Assembly (NCBI GenBank): GCA_017848125.1
Contig: JAGAJY010000179.1
Coordinates: 1 to 33,268 of the forward strand
Reading direction: 5' to 3'
DNA from: Oscillospiraceae bacterium
GTDB lineage: Bacteria > Bacillota > Clostridia > Oscillospirales > Ruminococcaceae
DNA length: 33,268 nt
Made by a program: the position numbers and the translations under genes. This document shows positions 16,038 through 24,295 of this stretch, piece by piece. The notes below the pieces were generated by a model that was not told the origin of the DNA, searched no databases, and saw only the letters and a list, made by a program, of their open reading frames with translations. Position 1 is the first letter of the stretch. Each line of letters starts with the position of its first letter.

Positions 16038-17299
16038 TGGGCTTTTTTGAAAACGTAATGCTTGCTGTTTCGGGTCTGCGCTCCAACAAAATGAGAGCCT
16101 TCCTTACAATGCTTGGTATCATTATCGGTATCGGCTCGGTTATCGGAATAAGCACTCTGGGCAGCATTATGGAAAACAGCGTTATGGACATATTCAATTC
16201 TCAGGGCGGTGCGAACCTTGTAGGCTTTCAGATAACAATGAAGGACGACGCTTCGAGAGATTACATAATGTCAGACGACTTTATGACTGCAGAAATGGCG
16301 AACGATATAGGCGAACGCTTTGCAGAGGATATTGACGCTATCGCTCTTATGTCGGGAAGTGAATCCGGTAAAATGACCATTCGCAGAAAGGACTATGATA
16401 TTTCACTTTACGGCGTAAGCCCGGGATATATCAAGCAGAGTATGACAAAGCTTGTGGCAGGAAGATATGTTTCCGAAAAAGACTGCGAGCAGTACAGACA
16501 CATCTGCGTTATCTCCGACAAGCAGGCAAAGAAGCGCTTCGGCTCGGAAAGAGGAGCTATAGGCAGAAGCGTTTCGCTTACCCTCAGCGACGGTACTATT
16601 ACCGACCTGACTATTGTAGGCGTTTATCAGTATCAGCTTACTGCAATGATGTCCACAATGGTAAATATGATGGGCGACGACTGGAACAGTGAGATATATA
16701 TGCCCTACAGCACCTTTAACCGTATGAGAGGTGTAAACGACGACACCTTCTACGGCTTTAACCTTAACACAAAGACAGGCGTAAGCGCAGAGGAATTCTG
16801 CCAGAAGGTCGAGACATATCTCAACAGCACCTATTACAGAGATAATGACGCTGTGGAGGTTATGTACATCACCGCTGAATCCCAGATGGCTATGATAGAC
16901 GACGTTATGGGTATGCTGGAGCTTGCTATCTCGGTAATTGCGGGAATCTCCCTGCTGGTAGGCGGAATCGGCGTTATGAACATTATGCTGGTCTCGGTAA
17001 CAGAGCGTACAAGAGAGATCGGCGTAAGAAAAGCTATGGGCGCTCCCAATTCGGCTATCAGGACACAGTTTATCGTTGAGTCTATGATAATCTGTCTTAT
17101 CGGCGGAGTTATCGGAATCCTTTTCGGTATCCTGCTTGGAAATCTTGCAGGTGTTATCGTGGGAACAATGGCTTCTCCCACTATCGGTTCAATTGCTCTT
17201 GCTGTTGGCTTCTCTATGGCGATAGGCGTATTCTTCGGATATTACCCTGCCAACAAGGCAGCCAAGCTTGACCCCATTGAGGCGCTGAGATACGAATAA
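16037..17299 (+). CDS. ABC transporter permease, MacB/FtsX type
   Basis: This is a 420-residue permease with the characteristic four-helix layout: one helix near the N-terminus (about 17-40, MRAFLTMLGIIIGIGSVIGI), a large extracytoplasmic domain (about 45-285), then three helices at about 290-315, 340-370 and 380-405. The conserved loop GVMNIMLVSVTERTREIGVRKAMGA and the C-terminal YPANKAAKLDPIEALRYE are diagnostic of the MacB family. These transporters work by mechanotransmission, moving substrate already outside the membrane. The start overlaps the ATPase stop by one base. A terminator at 17329 closes the operon. Confidence 0.95.
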   Translation: MGFFENVMLAVSGLRSNKMRAFLTMLGIIIGIGSVIGISTLGSIMENSVMDIFNSQGGANLVGFQITMKDDASRDYIMSDDFMTAEMANDIGERFAEDIDAIALMSGSESGKMTIRRKDYDISLYGVSPGYIKQSMTKLVAGRYVSEKDCEQYRHICVISDKQAKKRFGSERGAIGRSVSLTLSDGTITDLTIVGVYQYQLTAMMSTMVNMMGDDWNSEIYMPYSTFNRMRGVNDDTFYGFNLNTKTGVSAEEFCQKVETYLNSTYYRDNDAVEVMYITAESQMAMIDDVMGMLELAISVIAGISLLVGGIGVMNIMLVSVTERTREIGVRKAMGAPNSAIRTQFIVESMIICLIGGVIGILFGILLGNLAGVIVGTMASPTIGSIALAVGFSMAIGVFFGYYPANKAAKLDPIEALRYE

Positions 17300-17328
17300 T
17301 TTATTCGGACACTTATGACTGATCAAAG

Positions 17329-17371
17329 AATCCTCGCACGATCCTGCTATATGGATTATGCGGGGATTTTT
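17329..17371 (+). terminator. Terminator of the efflux operon
   Basis: AATCCTCGCA (17329-17338) pairs with TGCGGGGATT (17359-17368), with one G-T pair and a 20-base loop, followed by a T run to 17371. Confidence 0.75.
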
Positions 17372-17380
17372 GCTGACCCC

Positions 17381-17409
17381 TTGAAATTTCCGAAAAAATA
17401 TGATATAAT
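17381..17409 (+). promoter_or_regulatory. Sigma-A promoter of the HExxH protein gene
   Basis: TTGAAA (17381-17386), a 17-base spacer and TATAAT (17404-17409). It starts 10 bases after the preceding terminator and lies 36 bases upstream of the ATG. Confidence 0.8.
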
Positions 17410-17445
17410 GGAATCACAATAACAGATGAAAGCAAGGTGAGGTTT

Positions 17446-18024
17446 ATGGGTATATCGCCGATAGGAATCGGAAACACCGCCGTGGGCGGCTTTGTATCGG
17501 GCGGAGATACGGGAACTAATCTCAGAAACAAGCTTGATGAACTGAAAAAACAGCGTGACGAATTTATGCAGGCGAAAAACAAGGTGTCTGATAAAAATGC
17601 TCTTGCCGTTAAAATATCCTCTCTTGAACGGCGTATAGAAACTCTTGAAGGCAGGCTTCAGAAGCTTGACGAAAAGAATAACGGTGAATGTCAGACCTGC
17701 GAAAACAGACGCTATCAGGACGGCTCGGACGACCCCGGAGTTTCTTTTAAAACTGCGTCAAAAATCGCTCCCGAATCAGCCGCTGCTGTTGTCAGAGGGC
17801 ACGAAATGGAGCACGTTTACCGAAATCAGGCAAAGGCTGCCCGTGAGGGCAGAGAGGTTGTTTCTCAGAGTGTAAGGCTTAAAAGCGGAATATGCCCCGA
17901 ATGCGGCAAGCCCTACATTGCAGGCGGTGAAACAAGGACCGTTACAAAGGCAAAAAATGAGCCCGATTTTTCTGTAGGTACAGAGGACGATAAAAAAGGT
18001 CAGCTGTTTGATACGGTTGCATAA
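17446..18024 (+). CDS. Putative zinc metalloprotease-like protein (SprA-related)
   Basis: This is a 192-residue product in its own transcription unit. From the N-terminus it has a Gly-rich lead (MGISPIGIGNTAVGG), a coiled coil of about 55 residues (about 22-80), a CQTC pair (near 85-88), and a block with RGHEMEHVYRNQ (near 120-131). The HEMEH there is an HExxH zinc-peptidase signature. A second cysteine pair, CPECGKPYIAGGETRT, follows. This layout matches what I know as the SprA-related family of putative metalloproteases, of uncertain biological role. The ATG at 17446 is preferred over the in-frame GTG at 17437 because AAGGTGAGG overlaps that GTG and serves as ribosome site. It has no signal peptide, so it is probably cytoplasmic. 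Confidence 0.75.
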   Translation: MGISPIGIGNTAVGGFVSGGDTGTNLRNKLDELKKQRDEFMQAKNKVSDKNALAVKISSLERRIETLEGRLQKLDEKNNGECQTCENRRYQDGSDDPGVSFKTASKIAPESAAAVVRGHEMEHVYRNQAKAAREGREVVSQSVRLKSGICPECGKPYIAGGETRTVTKAKNEPDFSVGTEDDKKGQLFDTVA

Positions 18025-18032
18025 GATTATGA

Positions 18033-18072
18033 TGCATTGCGGTATTTGACTATATGCCGCAGTGCATTTTTT
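18033..18072 (+). terminator. Terminator of the HExxH protein gene
   Basis: TGCATTGCGG (18033-18042) and CCGCAGTGCA (18057-18066) pair with one G-T, followed by six T residues. Confidence 0.82.
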
Positions 18073-18085
18073 GTCTGCAAATTGC

Positions 18086-18114
18086 TTGCCTTAGCTTAGA
18101 AGATGTGGTATAAT
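18086..18114 (+). promoter_or_regulatory. Promoter of the mtaD-ahcY-rlmD operon
   Basis: TTGCCT (18086-18091), a 17-base spacer and TATAAT (18109-18114), 34 bases upstream of the mtaD ATG. The leader is too short to hold a SAM or SAH riboswitch. Confidence 0.65.
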
Positions 18115-18148
18115 TAAAATAAGTATATTTACCGAAAGGAAGCTGAAT

Positions 18149-19417
18149 ATGAATATCCTTATCAAGAATATTAGAATACTTGCAGGCGGCGGCATTACAG
18201 AAGGAAGCATCTGCATTTCGGACAATGAAATACTCTCCGTTGGTGCTGTGCCTGCCGATTTTACTGCAGATAAGACCATTAACGGTACAGGCAAGCTTGC
18301 AATGCCCGGACTTATAAACTGCCATACACATTCCTATATGTCCCTTTTCAGAAATCTTGCAGACGATCTGACCTTTGAGGACTGGCTTTTCGGCAGCATT
18401 ATGCCCCGAGAGGACGCTCTCAGCGCAGAGGACGCTTACTGGGGCGCAATGCTTTCCTGCGCCGAAATGATAAAGAGCGGAACTGTTTGCTTTATGGATA
18501 TGCATATGTTCCCAAACAAGTGCGCCGAGGCGGCAAGGAATCTCGGCATCAGGGCAGTTATGACAAGAGGACTGACAGGACCCGACAGGAATGAAAAGGA
18601 CGCATTAAGACGCTATAATGAGCATATGCAGGAGAGAGAGGCATTTGACGGCGACCCCCTTATCAGCTTTAAGCTGGGTCCTCACGCTATTTACACCTGC
18701 GGTAAGGATTACCTTGAATTTCTTATCGAAAAGGCTCACGAAACAAAGCAGGAATTTCATATCCACCTTTCGGAAACGGTGAACGAGGTGAATAACTGCT
18801 ATAAGGAGCAAGGAAAATCACCTGTGGAATACCTTGACGAGCTGGGCTTTTTTGATATAAAGACCTGTGCGGCGCACTGTGTTCATCTTTCAGAGCACGA
18901 TATGGAGATTCTTGCGCAGAAGAATGTCAGCGTTATCCATAATCCCAAGAGCAACTTAAAGCTTGCAAACGGCATTGCTCCCATTCCCGCACTTCTTGAA
19001 AAGGGCGTAAATGTTTGTCTGGGAACAGACAGTCAGGCTTCAAACAATACTCTGAATATGTTTGACGAAATGAACTATGCGGCGCTTCTTCACAAGGGAA
19101 CAACGGGCATACCCACAGTCTGCTCGGCAGGAGATGTTCTGGGATTTGCAACGGTCAACGGCGTAAAGGCTCTGGGGCTTGGAAATTCGGGAGTTATTGC
19201 GGCAGGCAGCAAGGCGGATATTGTTATTCTCGACCTTGATCGCCCTCAGTTCAGTCCCGTCAATGACCTTGCGGCGGCTCTTGTATATTCCGCAAACGGA
19301 AGTGAAGTGGATACGGTCATCATTAACGGTGAAATCGTTCTTGAAAAGGGCAGGCTTACTAAATTCGATGAGGAAGAAATTTACGCAAGGGCAAGAAAAA
19401 TTGCCGAAAAATTTTGA
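18149..19417 (+). CDS. mtaD: 5'-methylthioadenosine/S-adenosylhomocysteine deaminase
   Basis: This is a 422-residue amidohydrolase-superfamily enzyme that deaminates MTA and SAH (and often adenosine) to their inosyl forms. The metal site is read from H59 and H61 (NCHTHSYMSL), a His in FHIHLSE near 205, a second in CAAHCVHLSEHD near 242 and the catalytic Asp in CLGTDSQASNN near 293. The flanking small beta domain is formed by the N-terminal 50 and C-terminal 60 residues (ADIVILDLDRPQF). AAAGGAAGC precedes the ATG. Within the superfamily, guanine or chlorohydrolase-type activity is possible, but the SAH hydrolase two genes downstream supports SAH/MTA metabolism. Confidence 0.88.
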   Translation: MNILIKNIRILAGGGITEGSICISDNEILSVGAVPADFTADKTINGTGKLAMPGLINCHTHSYMSLFRNLADDLTFEDWLFGSIMPREDALSAEDAYWGAMLSCAEMIKSGTVCFMDMHMFPNKCAEAARNLGIRAVMTRGLTGPDRNEKDALRRYNEHMQEREAFDGDPLISFKLGPHAIYTCGKDYLEFLIEKAHETKQEFHIHLSETVNEVNNCYKEQGKSPVEYLDELGFFDIKTCAAHCVHLSEHDMEILAQKNVSVIHNPKSNLKLANGIAPIPALLEKGVNVCLGTDSQASNNTLNMFDEMNYAALLHKGTTGIPTVCSAGDVLGFATVNGVKALGLGNSGVIAAGSKADIVILDLDRPQFSPVNDLAAALVYSANGSEVDTVIINGEIVLEKGRLTKFDEEEIYARARKIAEKF

Positions 19418-19436
19418 CTTGAAAGGCTGAATATAA

Positions 19437-20594
19437 ATGAAAATAGTATGGTTCTGTATTCCCGCTCACGGACACACAAATCCTACTCTGGGGCTTGTCC
19501 GTGAAATGACGGGGGCAGGTCACGAGGTTTATTATTTTTCCTTTGAACAGTTCAGGGAGAAGATAGAAAATACAGGTGCGAGGTTTATCTCCTGTGATGG
19601 ATACGATTTTGAGATGGAGGACAAGGAAAACGCTGACAGAGTGGGAAAGGATATGGCTTTTGCCACAGAGCTGCTTGTAAGCTCCACCCTTGCTCTTGAT
19701 GAGATGGTTGCACAAAAGGTCAGCGAAATAAAGCCCGACCTTATCGTTTCCGATTCGATTGCATACTGGGGCAAGCTTACGGCGATGAAATATAATATCC
19801 CCTATGTGTCCTCAACCACCACCTTTGCATTTAATAACGCTTCGTCAAGATATATGAAGCACGGCATAGGGGAGCTTTTTAAAATGATATTCTCCATGCC
19901 GAAGATAAACAAGCAGATAAAGCGGCTCAATGACAAGGGTTATCCTGTAAAAAGCATTATGGAAATAGTGCAGAATGACAATGAAACCAATACCGTGGTT
20001 TACACGTCAAAGCAGTTCCAGCCCTGTGCCGACACCTTTTCGGACAAGTACCGCTTTATCGGTCCGCAGATACGTCCCGTGGAAAGTCCTATGAAAAAAA
20101 CTGCGGAAAAGACGGTTTATATTTCAATGGGTACTGTTGTAAAAAACAGGGAGCTTTACAAAAACTGCGTTGAAGCCCTGAAAGACACCGATTATCAGGT
20201 GATAATTTCAATGGGAGAAACCGACTGCGATTTCGGCAGTCTGCCCGACAATATCAAGGTCTATGACCGTGTTGACCAGATGGCGGTGCTGTCAATAGCC
20301 GATGTGTTCATAACTCACTGCGGAATGAACTCAGCTTCCGAGGGGCTTTATTTTGAAGTTCCCCTGATACTCTGTCCTCAGACTCCCGAGCAGGGGGCTG
20401 TTGCTATGAGAACAGAGGAGCTTGGTGCAGGCATTTCAATAAAATCGGGAACTGCCGAGGAAATAAGAAATGCGGTGAACACCGTTCTCTCCGACCCGAA
20501 ATATAAGAAAGCCGCCGTGAAGATTTCCGAAAGCTTCAAGGGATCGGGCGGAGCAGCAGAAGCAAGAGAATTTATGGAATCAATAGTCAAATAA
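19437..20594 (+). CDS. GT1-family glycosyltransferase (macrolide/UGT-like)
   Basis: This is a 385-residue GT-B fold enzyme. The N-terminal acceptor domain opens with FCIPAHGHTNPTLGLVREM, the loop typical of macrolide and UDP-glucuronosyl-type transferases. The C-terminal donor domain carries the GT1 signature region THCGMNSASEGLYFEVPLI with CPQTPEQGAVAMR (about 290-325). No membrane segment is seen. In this family a sugar from an NDP-sugar is attached to small hydrophobic acceptors such as antibiotics, plant phenolics or lipids; sequence alone does not show which. It starts 20 bases after mtaD and precedes ahcY by 27 bases, so it is embedded in the SAH-salvage operon with no obvious biochemical link. 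Confidence 0.87.
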   Translation: MKIVWFCIPAHGHTNPTLGLVREMTGAGHEVYYFSFEQFREKIENTGARFISCDGYDFEMEDKENADRVGKDMAFATELLVSSTLALDEMVAQKVSEIKPDLIVSDSIAYWGKLTAMKYNIPYVSSTTTFAFNNASSRYMKHGIGELFKMIFSMPKINKQIKRLNDKGYPVKSIMEIVQNDNETNTVVYTSKQFQPCADTFSDKYRFIGPQIRPVESPMKKTAEKTVYISMGTVVKNRELYKNCVEALKDTDYQVIISMGETDCDFGSLPDNIKVYDRVDQMAVLSIADVFITHCGMNSASEGLYFEVPLILCPQTPEQGAVAMRTEELGAGISIKSGTAEEIRNAVNTVLSDPKYKKAAVKISESFKGSGGAAEAREFMESIVK

Positions 20595-20621
20595 CAAGAA
20601 ACTGAAAGGAAAGTGCATAAT

Positions 20622-21872
20622 ATGTCAGCTGTAAGTGAGATCAGAAATCCCGATTTATGGGAAAGCGGAGCAAGAAAAATTGAATGGGTAAAGCAGAATA
20701 TGCCATTGCTTCGGGGCATTGAGGAGGAGTTTTCGAGGGAAAAGCCCTTTGAGGGCTTGAAGGTAGCGCTGTCCGTTCACCTTGAAGCAAAGACCGCTTA
20801 TCTTTGCAAGGTGCTTGCCGCAGGCGGTGCGGATATGTATGTTACAGGCTCAAATCCTCTTTCCACACAGGACGATGTTGCGGCGGCTCTTGTTCACGAC
20901 GGACTTAAGGTATTTGCGTGGTATGACGCTACAGACGAGGAATATCACCGCCACATCGCCCGTGTAATAGAGGCAGGTCCTAACATTATCATTGACGACG
21001 GCGGCGACCTTGTTCACCTTATCCATACCGAGCACCCTGAGCTTATCCAAAGTGTTATCGGCGGCTGTGAGGAAACCACCACAGGCATTATCAGGCTTAT
21101 GGCAATGGACAAGGCAGGAGAGCTGAAATTCCCTATGGTAATGGTAAACAATGCGGACTGCAAGCACCTTTTCGACAACCGCTACGGTACAGGTCAGTCT
21201 GTATGGGACGGAATCAACCGCACCACAAATCTTATTGTTGCGGGAAAGAATGTTGTCGTGGCAGGCTACGGCTGGTGCGGCAAGGGCGTTGCAATGAGAG
21301 CAAAGGGAATGGGCGCTTCGGTAATAGTTACGGAAATAGACCCCATCAAGGCAATGGAGGCTGTAATGGACGGCTTCAAGGTAATGAAGATGGAGGAGGC
21401 GGCAAAGGTCGGCGATTTCTTTGTTACCGTAACAGGCTGTGACGGTGTTATTACCGAAAAGTGCTTTGAGAATATGAAGGACGGCGCTGTGTGCTGCAAC
21501 GCAGGTCATTTCGACTGCGAGGTAGATGTGGCGTGGCTTCGTGAAAACTGCGTAAAGTCATGGGTTGCACGAAACAACATTATGGGCTATCAGCTTAAAA
21601 ACGGCAGAAGCGTTTATGTAATCGCCGAGGGCAGGCTCGTAAACCTTGCCGCAGGCGACGGACACCCTGCTGAGATAATGGATATGTCCTTTGCGGTTCA
21701 GGCAATGAGCGCCCTTCATCTTGTAAAGAACAAGAGCAGGCTTGACAGTATGCTCATTGATGTTCCCCGTGAGGTGGATATGGAGATCGCCGCAAGAAAG
21801 CTTTCGGCGTGGGGAATCGAAATTGATAAGCTTACTCCCGAGCAGGAGGCTTATCTTAATAAGGGACTGTGA
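20622..21872 (+). CDS. ahcY: Adenosylhomocysteinase (SAH hydrolase)
   Basis: The 416-residue NAD-dependent enzyme splits SAH into adenosine and homocysteine, relieving product inhibition of methyltransferases. The Rossmann motif is VVVAGYGWCGKG (about 211-222). Substrate-binding segments such as EETTTGIIRL, KFPMVMVNNADCKHLFDNRYGTG and CCNAGHFDCEVD are well conserved. It is the short form, without the roughly 40-residue insertion of eukaryotic enzymes, and ends in EAYLNKGL without the KPxxYRY tail, as in archaea and Thermotoga. The ATG at 20622 has AAAGGAAAG upstream; an in-frame GTG at 20613 overlaps that site and was rejected. The last codons are part of a 24-bp tandem duplication. Confidence 0.95.
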   Translation: MSAVSEIRNPDLWESGARKIEWVKQNMPLLRGIEEEFSREKPFEGLKVALSVHLEAKTAYLCKVLAAGGADMYVTGSNPLSTQDDVAAALVHDGLKVFAWYDATDEEYHRHIARVIEAGPNIIIDDGGDLVHLIHTEHPELIQSVIGGCEETTTGIIRLMAMDKAGELKFPMVMVNNADCKHLFDNRYGTGQSVWDGINRTTNLIVAGKNVVVAGYGWCGKGVAMRAKGMGASVIVTEIDPIKAMEAVMDGFKVMKMEEAAKVGDFFVTVTGCDGVITEKCFENMKDGAVCCNAGHFDCEVDVAWLRENCVKSWVARNNIMGYQLKNGRSVYVIAEGRLVNLAAGDGHPAEIMDMSFAVQAMSALHLVKNKSRLDSMLIDVPREVDMEIAARKLSAWGIEIDKLTPEQEAYLNKGL

Positions 21873-21908
21873 TTTATGATAAAGAAGGGACTGTAATTTA
21901 TGGTAAAG
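21861..21908 (+). repeat. 24-bp tandem duplication across the ahcY-esterase junction
   Basis: Two adjacent 24-base units (21861-21884 and 21885-21908) differ at two positions. Each contains GGGACTGT(G/A)ATTTATG: the end of ahcY, a stop codon and an ATG. The duplication leaves a six-codon mini-frame (MIKKGL) between ahcY and the esterase and repeats the last residues of AhcY. Confidence 0.85.
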
Positions 21909-22754
21909 CTCAGAGATACTCTGAGGGAATATTTCAGCTACGGCAGCTTTATACTGCCGCTGCTGAAATGCCCCAAAACAATTGCTTCCGAAAGGATAAG
22001 CATCGGAGAAAACGGAAGATATTTTCTGCATTTCAAGTCACCCTGCAAAAAAAGCGATACGCTGATAATATACATACACGGCGGCGGCTGGAACAGCGGC
22101 TCGCCCCGTGATTTCAGTTTTATAGGGCAGAAATTTGCGTCTGAGGGCTATGACTGCATTATGCCCGACTACCGAAAAGCTCCGAAGGCTCATTTTGATG
22201 AAATAGCCGACGATATTTTCAGAGGATATCTTGCTGTAAAGGAATATATTGCTGACAGAAAGCTCAGCTATCCGAGAATTATTGCAGTGGGGTCATCGGC
22301 AGGCGGACATCTTGGTGCTCTGCTGTGCTTTGACAGTGAACGCCGCAGAAAATACGGCATAACAGAAGAATTTGACGGATTTATAAGCCTTGCAGGTCCT
22401 CTCTGCTTTGAGCTTCCGCAGTCAGGGACGCTTGATATTCTTGCAGGGAATATGTTCGGCACAAAGGACAAAGCCCTATGGAAATGCGGAGAGCCGTATT
22501 CTCTGATGAAAGAGAAATGCGGCACAAAAATACTGCTGATACAAAGCAGACACGACGGACTTGTTGGATTCAGACAGGCTGAAATGTTCAAGGAGCGTGC
22601 AGAGGAGCTTGGCATTACAGCTGAGATCTTTGAAGTGACCGAAAAGAGGAATACCCATTCTGCGTACAGTGCAGGAATATTTCTCGGAGACAGAAATGCT
22701 TCGCCTGCTCTTGACAGGGTGTTTGAACAGATAAACAAATGGTGCGGCGAATAA
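21900..22754 (+). CDS. Alpha/beta-hydrolase esterase (HSL-like)
   Basis: This is a 284-residue serine hydrolase. The oxyanion motif HGGGW lies at about 60-64, the nucleophile elbow GSSAGG at 131-136 (Ser133), the acid in QSRHDGLVG near 219 and the catalytic His in NTHSAYSAG near 253, all in the order of the HSL/carboxylesterase group. No signal peptide is present. The start is uncertain: the 24-bp duplication offers two ATGs, but only the one at 21900 is in frame with the long product. No strong ribosome site precedes it apart from AAGAAGGGA about 15 bases upstream, so translation may depend on coupling with ahcY. The natural ester is unknown. Confidence 0.85.
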   Translation: MVKLRDTLREYFSYGSFILPLLKCPKTIASERISIGENGRYFLHFKSPCKKSDTLIIYIHGGGWNSGSPRDFSFIGQKFASEGYDCIMPDYRKAPKAHFDEIADDIFRGYLAVKEYIADRKLSYPRIIAVGSSAGGHLGALLCFDSERRRKYGITEEFDGFISLAGPLCFELPQSGTLDILAGNMFGTKDKALWKCGEPYSLMKEKCGTKILLIQSRHDGLVGFRQAEMFKERAEELGITAEIFEVTEKRNTHSAYSAGIFLGDRNASPALDRVFEQINKWCGE

Positions 22755-22792
22755 AGAAAAAATCGCTTCGATATACCGAAAGGAAAATAAAA

Positions 22793-24250
22793 ATGAGTGA
22801 AAGCGTAAAAAAGGTCAAAAGCGTCAAGGGGGAGAGTGAAAACGCCTGTCCCGTATATAAAAAATGCAGCGGATGTCAGCTCAGAAATATGAGCTATGAG
22901 GAACAGCTACGCTTCAAGCAGATAAAGGTCGAAAGGCTTATGGGAAAGCTCTGCCGTCCCGACAGGATAATTGCGGCAGACAGTCCCGACGGCTACCGCT
23001 GCAAGGTGCAGGGTGCGTTTGATTACAAGAACGGCAAATGCGTTTCTGGAGTGTATCAGTCCTCAAAGGGGGGCGTGACAGCTGTTGACAGATGTGCGGT
23101 CAATGACGAAAGGGCTGACAGGATTATCAAGGCTGTAAAGAAAACGGCGCTTAGCCTTAAAATACCCGTATGGTGCAGCTATAACGGAAAGGGCTTTCTG
23201 CGTCACGTTCTTGTGCGCATTGCAAAGAACACGGGAGAGATAATGGTCATTATTTCGGGCACAGCGGATAGTTTTCCCTCAAAGGCTGCTTTTGTCAAGA
23301 GTCTGACGGAAAAATGCCCCGAAATAACAACGCTTATATTCTCGGTCAACCGCTCGGATAAAATGCTCACGGGAGACAGATGCGAGGTGCTTTACGGCAA
23401 GGGCAGTATTGAGGATATTATCTGCGGCAAGCGTTTCAGAATTTCGCCCAAATCCTTTGCGCAGATAAATCCGTCACAGGCGGAAAGGCTTTATTCGCTT
23501 GCGGTAAAGGAGGCAAGGCTTACGGGACGTGAAACCGTGGTTGACGCATACTGCGGAATCGGCGCTATGAGCCTTATTGCGGCTGACAAGGCAAAAAAGG
23601 TTTACGGCTGCGAGATAAACAGGTCGGCGGTGAATGACGCTGTTATAAATGCAAAGCTGAATAATGCAGACAATGTGGAATTTATCTGCTCGGACAGCGG
23701 AAAATTCCTTGAGGAGTTCAATAATGGCGGCTTAAAGGCAGACGTTGTTATCCTTGACCCCGCAAGGGCAGGCTGTGACAGGAAATTTCTTTCCGAGCTT
23801 GTGAAAGCTGCACCAAAGAGAATAGTTTATGTTTCCTGCGAGCCTGAAACTCAGGCGAGAGATGTTTTCTTCCTTATCAAAAACGGCTATAAGCTGAAAA
23901 AGCTTGCGCCTGTGGATATGTTCCCGAATACGAATCATGTGGAGACGGTATGCTTATTGTCCAAACTCATAAGTGACCAACATATCGAAGTTGAGCTGAA
24001 AACAGACGAGCTTGATCTTACCTCTGCGGAGAGCAAGGCTACCTATGATGAGATCAAAGCTTATGTCAAGGAGCATACGGGCTTGACGGTATCCTCGCTG
24101 AATATCGCACAGGTTAAGCAGAAGTGCGGTATTATTGAGAGGGAGAATTACAATAAGGCAAAGACTGCAAATTCCAGACAGCCTAAGTGTACTAAGGAGA
24201 AAGAAGAGGCTATTGCTACGGCTTTGAGGTTTTTTAAGATGATAAAGTAA
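22793..24250 (+). CDS. rlmD: 23S rRNA (uracil-5-)-methyltransferase RlmD/RumA-like, with C-terminal extension
   Basis: This is a 485-residue SAM-dependent enzyme that methylates uracil in 23S rRNA (U1939 or U747 type; the exact site cannot be fixed). It lacks the N-terminal TRAM domain and begins with the iron-sulphur cysteines C19, C25 and C28 (CPVYKKCSGCQ) and a fourth in VDRCAVND near 100. SAM motif VVDAYCGIGAMSL lies near 251-263, LDPARAGC near 321 and the catalytic Cys in YVSCEPETQARD near 349. Residues about 393-485 form an extra domain (DELDLTSAESKATYDEIKAY, then NIAQVKQKCGI) that I recall from other Clostridia enzymes and that is absent from the E. coli protein. ATG at 22793 follows AAAGGAAAA. 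It is the last gene of the SAH-salvage operon. Confidence 0.9.
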   Translation: MSESVKKVKSVKGESENACPVYKKCSGCQLRNMSYEEQLRFKQIKVERLMGKLCRPDRIIAADSPDGYRCKVQGAFDYKNGKCVSGVYQSSKGGVTAVDRCAVNDERADRIIKAVKKTALSLKIPVWCSYNGKGFLRHVLVRIAKNTGEIMVIISGTADSFPSKAAFVKSLTEKCPEITTLIFSVNRSDKMLTGDRCEVLYGKGSIEDIICGKRFRISPKSFAQINPSQAERLYSLAVKEARLTGRETVVDAYCGIGAMSLIAADKAKKVYGCEINRSAVNDAVINAKLNNADNVEFICSDSGKFLEEFNNGGLKADVVILDPARAGCDRKFLSELVKAAPKRIVYVSCEPETQARDVFFLIKNGYKLKKLAPVDMFPNTNHVETVCLLSKLISDQHIEVELKTDELDLTSAESKATYDEIKAYVKEHTGLTVSSLNIAQVKQKCGIIERENYNKAKTANSRQPKCTKEKEEAIATALRFFKMIK

Positions 24251-24252
24251 AG

Positions 24253-24295
24253 ATCACCCGGCTGCGAGATGTCTTGCAGTCGGGTGATTTTATTT
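24253..24295 (+). terminator. Terminator of the mtaD-rlmD operon
   Basis: ATCACCCGGCTGC (24253-24265) pairs with GCAGTCGGGTGAT (24276-24288), 13 bp with one G-T, followed by TTTATTT. It is the last feature before base composition changes. Confidence 0.9.

Noticed and set aside
18115..18148. SAM or SAH riboswitch upstream of the mtaD-ahcY operon
   Set aside because: The leader between promoter and mtaD is only about 30 bases and shows no conserved pairing, too short for any such switch.
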